Below are positions 51,207 to 61,652 of a DNA stretch of 64,000 bases, one piece after another (position 1 is the first letter of the stretch; every line of letters begins with the position of its first letter). The stretch is from Prosopocoilus inquinatus (taxonomy: Eukaryota > Arthropoda > Insecta > Coleoptera > Lucanidae). The notes under the pieces are model-generated. The model made no database searches. It saw only the letters and a program-made list of their open reading frames with translations, and was not told the DNA's origin. A program made the position numbers and the translations under genes. The stretch covers positions 1 to 64,000 of the forward strand of contig JAYKNF010000073.1 of assembly GCA_036172665.1 (NCBI GenBank), written 5' to 3'.

Positions 51207-54192
51207 ATTAGCGTTGTTCCTGTGATGTATCTAATCGATCCTTACTCATCTATCATGCTATTTGGCGTTTCGATGGACTCCAGTAACTTTGATGTGAGAT
51301 ACGAAGTTCTCGGACGCAGCTGAAGCTGGAAATAGTTTTAAACGAAACAACACGTATTAGCGTTGTTCCTGTGCTGTATCTAATCGATCCTTACTTATCT
51401 ATCATGTTATTTGACGTTTGGATGGACTCCAGTAACTCTAATGTGAGATACGAAATTTTCGGACGCAGCAGAAGCTGGAAATAGTTTTAAACGAAACAAC
51501 ACCTATTAGCGATGTTCCTGTGATGTATCTAATCGATCCTTACTCATCTATCATGTTATTTTACGTTTGGACGGACTCCAGTATCTCTGATGAGAGATAC
51601 AAAGATTTCGGACGCAGCAGAAGCTGGAAATAGTTTTAAACGAAACAACACGTATTAGCGTTGTTCCTGTGATGTATCTAATCGATCCTTACTCATCTAT
51701 CATGTTATTTGACGTTTGGATGGACTCCAGGAACTCTGATGTGAGATACAAAGATTTCGGACGCAGCAGAAGCTGGAAATAGTTTTGAACGAAACAACAC
51801 GTACTAGCGTTGTTCCTGTGATGTATCTAATCGATCCTTACTCATCTATAATGTTATTTGGCGTTTCGATAGACTCCAGTAACTTTGATGTGAGATACGA
51901 CGTTTTCGGACGCAGCAGAAGCTGGAAATAGTTTTAAACGAAACAACACGCATTAGCGTTGTTCCTGTGATGTATCTAATCGATCCTTACTCATCTATCA
52001 TGTTATTTGGCGTTTCGATGGACTCCAGTAGCTCTGATGTGAGATACGACGTTTTCGGACGCAGCAGAAGCTGGAAATAGTTTTAAACGAAACAACACGC
52101 ATTAGCGTTGTTCCTGTGATGTATCTAATCTATCCTTACTTAGCTATCATGTTATTTGACGTTCGGATGGACTCCAGTAACCCTGATTTGAGATACGAAG
52201 TTCTCGGACGCAGCTGAAGCTAGAAATAGTTTTAAACGAAACCACACGCATTAGCGTTGTTCCTGTGATGTATCTAATCGATCCTTACTTATCTATCATG
52301 TTATTTGACGTTTGGATGGACACCAGTAACGCTGATGTGAGATACGAAGTTCTCGGACGCAGCAGAAGCTGGAAATAGTTTTAAACGAAACAACACGTAT
52401 TAGCGTTGTTCCTGTGATATATCTAATCGATCCTTACTCATCTATCATGTTATTTGAAGTTTGGACGGACTCCAGTAACTCTGATGAGAGATTCAAAGTT
52501 CTCGGACGCTGTAGAAGCTGGAAATAGTTTTGAACGAAACAACACGTATTTGCGTTGTTCCTGTGATGTATCTAAACGATTCTTACTTATCTAACATGTT
52601 ATTTGACGTTTGGATGGACTCCAGTAAGTCTGATGTGAGATACAAAGTTTTGGGACGCAGCAGGAGCTGGAAATAGTTTTAAACGAAACAACACGCATTA
52701 TCGTTCTTCCTGTGATGTATCTAATCGATCCTTACTTATCTATCATCTTATTTGACGTTTGGATGGACTCCAGTAACCCTGACGTGAGATACGACGTTTT
52801 CGGACGCATCAGCAGCTGGAAATAGTTTTAAACGAAACAACACGTATTAGCGTTGTTCCTGTGATGTATCTAATCGATCCTTACTCATCTATCATGTTAT
52901 TTGACGTTTGGATGGACTCCAGGAACTCTGATGTGAGATACAAAGATTTCGGACGCAGCAGAAGCTGGAAATAGTTTTGAACGAAACAACACGTATTAGC
53001 GTTGTTCCTGTGATGTTTCTAATCGATCCATACTTATCTACTATGTTATTTGACGTTTCGATGGACTCCAGTAACTATGATGTGAGATACGAAATTTTCG
53101 GACGCAGCAGAAGCTGGAAATAGTTTTAAACGAAACAACACGCATTAGCGTTGTTCCTGTGATGTATCTAATCGATCCTTACTTATCTATCATGTTATTT
53201 GACGTTTGGATGGACTCCAGTAACTCTGATGAGAGATACAAAGATTTCGGACGCAGCAGAAGCTGGAAATAGTTTTGAACGAAACAACACCTATTAGCGT
53301 TGTTCCTGTGATGCATCTAAACGATCCTTACTTATCTAACATGTTATTTGACGTTTGGATGGACTCCAGTAACTCTGATGTAAGATACAAAGATTTCGGA
53401 CGCAGCAGAAGCTGGAAATAGTTTCAAACGAAACAACACGTATTAGCGCTGTTCCTGTGATGTATCTGTATCTAAACGATCCTTACTTATCTAACATGTT
53501 ATTTGACGTTTGGATGGACTCCAGTAAGTCTGATGTGAGATACAAAGTTTTTGGACGCAGCAGGAGCTGGAAATAGTTATAAACGAAACAACACGTATTA
53601 GCGTTGTTCCTGTGCTGTATCTAATCGATCCTTACTCATATATCATGTTATTTGGCGTTTCGATGGACTCCAGTAGCTCTGATGTGAGATACGACGTTTT
53701 CGGACGCAGCAGAAGCTGGAAATAGTTTTAAACTAAACAACACGCATTAGCGTTGTTCCTGTGCTGTATCTAATCGATCCTTACTCATCTATCATGCTAT
53801 TTGGCGTTTCGATGGACTCCAGTAGCTCTGATGTGAGATACGACGTTTTCGGACGCAGCAGAAGCTGGAAATAGTTTTGAACGAAACAACACGTATTAGC
53901 GTTGTTCCTGTGCTGTATCTAAACGATCCTTACTTTTCTAACATGTTATTTGACGTTTGGATGGACTCCAGTAAGTCTGATGTGAGATACAAAGTTTTTG
54001 GACGCAGCAGGAGCTGGAAATAGTTTTAAACGAAACAACACGTATTAGCGTTGTTCCTGTGCTGTATCTAATCGATCCTTACTCATCTATCATGCTATTT
54101 GGCGTTTCGATGGACTCCAGTAGCTCTGATGTGAGATACGACGTTTTCGGACGCAGCAGAAGCTGGAAATAGTTTTAAACGAAACAACACGC
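51207..54192 (+). repeat. HOR-B copy B1 (20 monomers, 2,986 bp)
   Basis: Starts with the ATCATGCTATTTGGCG T monomer. Ordered landmarks are TAATGTGAG, TTTTACG, CCAGGAACTC, TAATCTATCC with TTAGCTATC, GAAGCTAGAAATAG (52,221), GGACACCAGTAACGC, CGCTGTAGAAGC, GCATTATCGTTCTTCC, GCATCAGCAGC and TATGATGTGAG. The TGTATCTGTATC insertion is at 53,461. Length is 20 x 149 + 6. Confidence 0.82.
53461..53472 (+). repeat. 6-bp duplication (TGTATC twice), HOR-B tag in B1
   Basis: GATGTATCTGTATCTAAACG replaces GATGTATCTAAACG. The same insertion is at 56,743 and 60,623 in the same monomer context (after GTTTCAAACG, before a K unit), so it arose once and was copied with HOR-B. Confidence 0.93.
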
Positions 54193-55754
54193 ATTAGCGT
54201 TGTTCCTGTGATGTATCTAATCGATCCTTACTCATCTATCATGCTATTTGGCGTTTCGATGGACTCCAGTAACTTTGATGTGAGATACGAAGTTCTCGGA
54301 CGCAGCTGAAGCTGGAAATAGTTTTAAACGAAACAACACGTATTAGCGTTGTTCCTGTGCTGTATCTAATCGATCCTTACTTATCTATCATGTTATTTGA
54401 CGTTTGGATGGACTCCAGTAACTCTAATGTGAGATACGAAATTTTCGGACGCAGCAGAAGCTGGAAATAGTTTTAAACGAAACAACACCTATTAGCGATG
54501 TTCCTGTGATGTATCTAATCGATCCTTACTCATCTATCATGTTATTTTACGTTTGGACGGGCTCCAGTATCTCTGATGAGAGATACAAAGATTTCGGACG
54601 CAGCAGAAGCTGGAAATAGTTTTGAACGAAAGAACACCTATTAGCGATGTTCCTGTGATGTATCTAATCGATCCTTACTCATCTATCATGTTATTTTACG
54701 TTTGGATGGACTCCAGTAACTCTGATGTGAGATACAATGTTTTTGGACGCAGCAGAAGCTGGAAATAGTTTTGAACGAAACAACACGTACTAGCGTTGTT
54801 CCTGTGATGTATCTAATCGATCCTTACTCATCTATAATGTTATTTGGCGTTTCGATAGACTCCAGTAACTTTGATGTGAGATACGAAGTTCTCGGACGCA
54901 GCTGAAGCTGGAAATAGTTTTAAATGAAACAACACGTATTAGCGTTGTTCCTGTGATGTATCTAATCGATCCTTACTCATCTATCATGTTATTTGGCGTT
55001 TCGATGGACTCCAGTAGCTCTGATGTGAGATACGACGTTTTCGGACGCAGCAGAAGCTGGAAATAGTTTTAAACGAAACAACACGCATTAGCGTTGTTCC
55101 TGTGATGTATCTAATCGATCCTTACTTATCTAACATGTTATTTGACGTTTGGATGGACTCCAGCAACTCTGATGTAAGATACGACGTTTTCGGACGCAGC
55201 AGAAGCTGGAAATAGTTTTAAACGAAACAACACGCATTAGCGTTGTTCCTGTGATGTATCTAATCGATCCTTACTTATCTATCATGTTACTTGGCGTTTC
55301 GATGGACTCCAGTAGCTCTGATGTGAGATACGACGTTTTCGGACGCAGCAGAAGCTGGAAATAGTTTTAAACGAAACAACACGCATTAGCGTTGTTCCTG
55401 TGATGTATCTAATCTATCCTTACTTAGCTATCATGTTATTTGACGTTTGGATGGACTCCAGTAACCCTGATTTGAGATACGAAGTTCTCGGACGCAGCTG
55501 AAGCTAGAAATAGTTTTAAACGAAACAACACGCATTAGCGTTGTTCCTGTGATGTATCTAATCGATCCTTACTTATCTATCATGTTATTTGACGTTTGGA
55601 TGGACACCAGTAACGCTGATGTGAGATACGAAGTTCTCGGACGCAGCAGAAGCTGGAAATAGTTTTAAACGAAACAACACGTATTAGCGTTGTTCCTGTG
55701 ATATATCTAATCGATCCTTACTCATCTATCATGTTATTTGAAGTTTGGACGGAC

Positions 55755-55772
55755 TCCAGTAACTGATGAGAG
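55755..55772 (+). other. 2-bp deletion private to HOR-B B2
   Basis: CCAGTAACTGATGAG lacks two bases present in B1 (near 52,471) and B3 (near 59,639), so it arose after the copies separated. Confidence 0.85.
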
Positions 55773-56742
55773 ATTCAAAGTTCTCGGACGCTGTAGAAGC
55801 TGGAAATAGTTTTGAACGAAACAACACGTATTTGCGTTGTTCCTGTGATGTATCTAAACGATTCTTACTTATCTAACATGTTATTTGACGTTTGGATGGA
55901 CTCCAGTAAGTCTGATGTAAGATACAAAGTTTTGGGACGCAGCAGGAGCTGGAAATAGTTTTAAACGAAACAACACGCATTATCGTTCTTCCCGTGATGT
56001 ATCTAATCGATCCTTACTTATCTATCATCTTATTTGACGTTTGGATGGACTCCAATAACCCTGACGTGAGATACGACGTTTTCGGACGCATCAGCAGCTG
56101 GAAATAGTTTTAAACGAAACAACACGTATTAGCGTTGTTCCTGTGATGTATCTAATCGATCCTTACTCATCTATCATGTTATTTGACGTTTGGATGGACT
56201 CCAGGAACTCTGATGTGAGATACAAAGATTTCGGACGCAGCAGAAGCTGGAAATAGTTTTGAACGAAACAACACGTATTAGCGTTGTTCCTGTGATGTTT
56301 CTAATCGATCCTTACTTATCTACTATGTTATTTGACGTTTCGATGGACTCCAGTAACTATGATGTGAGATACGAAATTTTCGGACGCAGCAGAAGCTGGA
56401 AATAGTTTTAAACGAAACAACACGCATTAGCGTTGTTCCTGTGATGTATCTAATCGATCCTTACTTATCTATCATGTTATTTGACGTTTGGATGGACTCC
56501 AGTAACTCTGATGAGAGATACAAAGATTTCGGACGCAGCAGAAGCTGGAAATAGTTTTGAACGAAACAACACCTATTAGCGTTGTTCCTGTGATGCATCT
56601 AAACGATCCTTACTTATCTAACATGTTATTTGACGTTTGGATGGACTCCAGTAACTCTGATGTAAGATACAAAGATTTCGGACGCAGCAGAAGCTGGAAA
56701 TAGTTTCAAACGAAACAACACGTATTAGCGCTGTTCCTGTGA

Positions 56743-56754
56743 TGTATCTGTATC
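56743..56754 (+). repeat. 6-bp duplication, HOR-B tag in B2
   Basis: TGTATCTGTATC, 3,282 bp after the B1 tag (22 monomers + 6 - 2). Confidence 0.93.
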
Positions 56755-59719
56755 TAAACGATCCTTACTTATCTAACATGTTATTTGACGTTTGGATGGA
56801 CTCCAGTAAGTCTGATGTGAGATACAAAGTTTTTGGACGCAGCAGGAGCTGGAAATAGTTTTAAACGAAACAACACGTATTAGCGTTGTTCCTGTGCTGT
56901 ATCTAATCGATCCTTACTCATATATCATGTTATTTGGCGTTTCGATGGACTCCAGTAGCTCTGATGTGAGATACGACGTTTTCGGACGCAGCAGAAGCTG
57001 GAAATAGTTTTAAACTAAACAACACGCATTAGCGTTGTTCCTGTGATGTATCTAATCGATCCTTGCTCATCTATCATGTTATTTGGCGTTTCGATGGACT
57101 CCAGTAGCTCTGATGTGAGATACGACGTTTTCGGCCGCAGCAGAATCTGGAAATAGTTTTAAACGAAACAACACGCATTAGCGTTGTTCCTGTGATGTAT
57201 CTAATCGATCCTTACTCATCTATCATGTTATTTGGCGTTTCGATGGACTCCAGTAGCTCTGATGTGAGATACGACGTTTTCGGACGCAGCAGAAGCTGGA
57301 AATAGTTTTAAACGAAACAACACGTATTAGCGTTGTTCCTGTGATGTATCTAATCGATCCTTACTCATCTATCATGTTATTTGACGTTTGGATGGACTCC
57401 AGTAACTCTGATGAGAGATATAAAGATTTCGGACGCAGCAGAAGCTGGAAATAGTTTTGAACGAAACAACACCTATTAGCGTTGTTCCTGTGATGTATCT
57501 AAACGATCCTTACTTATCTAACATGTTATTTGACGTTTGGATGGACTCCAGTAAGTCTGATGTGAGATACAAAGTTTTTGGACGCAGCAGGAGCTGGAAA
57601 TAGTTTTAAACGAAACAACACGTATTAGCGTTGTTCCTGTGCTGTATCTAATCGATCCTTACTCATCTATCATGCTATTTGGCGTTTCGATGGACTCCAG
57701 TAGCTCTGATGTGAGATACGACGTTTTCGGACGCAGCAGAAGCTGGAAATAGCTTTAAACGAAACAACACGCATTAGCGTTGTTCCTGTGATGTATCTAA
57801 TCGATCCTTACTCATCTATCATGCTATTTGGCGTTTCGATGGACTCCAGTAACTTTGATGTGAGATACGAAGTTCTCGGACGCAGCTGAAGCTGGAAATA
57901 GTTTTAAACCAAACAACACGTATTAGCGTTGTTCCTGTGCTGTATCTAATCGATCCTTACTTATCTATCATGTTATTTGACGTTTGGATGGACTCCAGTA
58001 TCTCTAATGTGAGATACGAAATTTTCGGACGCAGCAGAAGCTGGAAATAGTTTTAAACGAAACAACACCTATTAGCGATGTTCCTGTGATGTATCTAATC
58101 GATCCTTACTCATCTATCATGTTATTTTACGTTTGGATGGACTCCAGTATCTCTGATGAGAGATACAAAGATTTCGGACGCAGCAGAAACTGGAAATAGT
58201 TTTGAACGAAACAACACCTATTAGCGATGTTCCTGTGATGTATCTAATCGATCCTTACTCATCTATCATGTTATTTTACGTTTGGATGGACTCCAGTAAC
58301 TCTGATGTGAGATACAATGTTTTTGGACGCAGCAGAAGCTGGAAATAGTTTTGAACGAAACAACACGTATTAGCGTTGTTCCTGTGATGTATCTAATCGA
58401 TCCTTACTCATCTATAATGTTATTTGGCGTTTCGATAGACTCCAGTAACTTTGATGTGAGATACGAAGTTCTCGGACGCAGCTGAAGCTGGAAATAATTT
58501 TAAATGAAACAACACGTATTAGCGTTGTTCCTGTGATGTGTCTAATCGATCCTTACTCATCTATCATGTTATTTGGCGTTTCGATAGACTCCAGTAGCTC
58601 TGATGTGAGATACGACGTTTTCGGACGCAGCAGAAGCTGGAAATAGTTTTAAACGAAACAACAAGCATTAGCGTTGTTCCTGTGCTGTATCTAATCGATC
58701 CTTACTCATCTATCATGTTATTTGGCGTTTCGATGGACTCCAGTAGCTCTGATGTGAGATACGACGTTTTCGGACGCAGCAGAAGCTGGAAATAGTTTTA
58801 AACGAAACAACACGCATTAGCGTTGTTCCTGTGATGTATCTAATCTATCCTTACTCATCTATCATGTTATTTGGCGTTTCGATGGACTCCAGTAACTTTG
58901 ATGTGAGATACGAAGTTCTCGGACGCAGCTGAAGCTGGAAATAGTTTTAAATGAAACAACACGTATTAGCGTTGTTCCTGTGATGTATCTAATCGATCCT
59001 TACTCATCTCTCATGTTATTTGGCGTTTCGATGGACTCCAGTAGCTCTGATGTGAGATACGACGTTTTCGGACGCAGCAGAAGCTGGAAATAGTTTTAAA
59101 CGAAACAACACGCATTAGCGTTGTTCCTGTGATGTATCTAATCGATCCTTACTCATCTATCAAGTTACTTGGCGTTTCGATGAACTCCAGTAGCTCTGAT
59201 GTGAGATACGACGTTTTCGAACCCAGCAGAAGCTGGAAATAGTTTTAAACGAAACAACACGCATTAGCGTTGTTCCTGTGATGTATCTAATCTATCCTTA
59301 CTTAGCTATCATGTTATTTGACGTTTGGATGGACTCCAGTAACCCTGATTTGAGATACGAAGTTCTCGGACGCAGCTGAAGCTAGAAATAGTTTTAAACG
59401 AAACAACACGCATTAGCGTTGTTCCTGTGATGTATCTAATCGATCCTTACTTATCTATCATGTTATTTGACGTTTGGATGGACATAAGTAACGCTGATGT
59501 GAGATACGAAGTTCTCGGACGCAGCAGAAGCTGGAAATAGTTTTAAACGAAACAACACGTATTAGCGTTGTTCCTGTGATATATCTAATCGATCCTTACT
59601 CATCTATCATGTTATTTGACGTTTGGACGGACTCCAGTAACTCTGATGAGAGATTCAAAGTTCTCGGACGCTGTAGAAGCTGGAAATAGTTTTGAACGAA
59701 ACAACACGTATTTGCGTTG

Positions 59720-60310
59720 TTCCTGTGATGTATCTAAACGATTCTTACTTATCTACTATGTTATTTGACGTTTCGATGGACTCCAGTAACTATGATGTGA
59801 GATAGGAAATTTTCGGACGCAGCAGAAGCTGGAAATAGTTTTAAACGAAACAACACGCATTAGCGTTGTTCCTGTGATGTATCTAATCGATCCTTACTTA
59901 TCTATCATCTTATTTGACGTTTGGATGGACTCCAGTAACCCTGACGTGAGATACGACGTTTTCGGAGGCAGCAGCAGCTGGAAGTAGTTTTAAACGAAAC
60001 AACACGTATTAGCGTTGTTCCTGTGATGTATCTAATCGATCCTTACTCATCTATCATGTTATTTGACGTTTGGATGGACTCCAGGAACTCTGATGTGAGA
60101 TACAAAGATTTCGGACGCAGCAGAAGCTGGAAATAGTTCTGAACGAAACAACACGTATTAGCGTTGTTCCTGTGATGTATCTAATCGATCCTTACTTATC
60201 TACTATGTTATTTGACGTTTCGATGGACTCCAGTAACTATGATGTGAGATAGGAAATTTTCGGACGCAGCAGAAGCTGGAAATAGTTTTAAACGAAACAA
60301 CACGCATTAG
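59720..60310 (+). repeat. Three-monomer duplication within B3
   Basis: CTACTATGTTATTTGACG followed by TATGATGTGAGATAGGAAA occurs at 59,753 and 60,200 (447 bp = 3 monomers). B1 and B2 each have a single such unit, with GATACGAAA. The shared GATAGG change predates the duplication but is specific to B3. Confidence 0.82.
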
Positions 60311-60622
60311 CGTTGTTCCTGTGATGTATCTAATCGATCCTTACTTATCTATCATGTTATTTGACGTTTGGATGGATTCCAGTAACTCTGATGAGAGATA
60401 CAAAGATTTCGGACGCAGCAGAAGCTGGAAATAGTTTTGAACGAAACAACACCTATTAGCGTTGTTCCTGTGATGTATCTAAACGATCCTTACTTATCTA
60501 ACATGTTATTTGACGTTTGGATGGACTCCAGTAACTCTGATGTAAGATACAAAGATTTCGGACGCAGCAGAAGCTGGAAATAGTTTCAAACGAAACAACA
60601 CGTATTAGCGTTGTTCCTGTGA

Positions 60623-60634
60623 TGTATCTGTATC
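60623..60634 (+). repeat. 6-bp duplication, HOR-B tag in B3
   Basis: TGTATCTGTATC, 3,880 bp after the B2 tag (26 monomers + 6). The preceding monomer reads AGCGTTGTT here but AGCGCTGTT in B1 and B2. Confidence 0.93.
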
Positions 60635-61652
60635 TAAACGATCCTTACTTATCTAACATGTTATTTGACGTTTGGATGGACTCCAGTAAGTCTGATGTGA
60701 GATACAAAGTTTTTGGACGCAGCAGGAGCTGGAAATAGTTTTAAACGAAGCAACACGTATTAGCGTTGTTCCTGTGCTGTATCTAATCGATCCTTACTCA
60801 TATATCATGTTATTTGGCGTTTCGATGGACTCCAGTAGCTCTGATGTGAGATACGACGTTTTCGGACGCAGCAGAAGCTGGAAATAGTTTTAAATTAAAC
60901 AACACGCATTAGCGTTGTTCCTGTGATGTATCTAATCGATCCTTACTCATCTATCATGTTATTTGGCGTTTCGATGGACTCCAGTAGCTCTGATGTGAGA
61001 TACGACGTTTTCGGCCGCAGCAGAATCTGGAAATAGTTTTAAACGAAACAACACGCATTAGCGTTGTTCCTGTGATGTATCTAATCGATCCTTACTCATC
61101 TATCATGTTATTTGGCGTTTCGATGGACTCCAGTAACTCTGATGTGAGATACGACGTTTTCGGACGCAGCAGAAGCTGGAAATAGTTTTAAACGAAACAA
61201 CACGTATTAGCGTTGTTCCTGTGATGTATCTAATCGATCCTTACTCATCTATCATGTTATTTGACGTTTGGATGGACTCCAGTAACTCTGATGAGAGATA
61301 TAAAGATTTCGGACGCAGCAGAAGCTGGAAATAGTTTTGAACGAAACAACACCTATTAGCGTTGTTCCTGTGATGTATCTAAACGATCCTTACTTATCTA
61401 ACATGTTATTTGAAGTTTGGATGGACTCCAGTAAGTCTGATGTGAGATACAAAGTTTTTGGACGCAGCAAGAGCTGGAAATAGTTTTAAACGAAACAACA
61501 CGTATTAGCGTTGTTCCTGTGCTGTATCTAATCGATCCTAACTCATATATCATGTTATTTGGCGTTTCGATGGACTCCAGTAGCTCTGATGTGAGATACG
61601 ACGTTTTCGGACGCAGCAGAAGCTGGAAATAGTTTTAAACGAAACAACACGC

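Larger units (their letters stand above)
54193..57772 (+). repeat. HOR-B copy B2 (24 monomers, 3,580 bp)
   Basis: Same opening T monomer and the same landmark order as B1, with four more monomers (24 x 149 + 4). It contains the 6-bp insertion (56,743) and a private 2-bp loss near 55,762 (CCAGTAACTGATGAG for CCAGTAACTCTGATGAG). From GAAGCTAGAAATAG (52,221 to 55,505) the spacing is 22 monomers + 6, so size change is confined to particular segments rather than spread evenly. Confidence 0.82.
57773..61652 (+). repeat. HOR-B copy B3 (26 monomers, 3,880 bp)
   Basis: Same order as B2 but two monomers longer (26 x 149 + 6). Part of the difference is a three-monomer local duplication at about 59,720-60,310 tagged by GATAGGAAATTTT. 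The GAAGCTAGAAATAG landmark is at 59,383 and the 6-bp tag at 60,623. TATCTATCC units occur twice (near 58,845 and 59,290). Confidence 0.82.
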
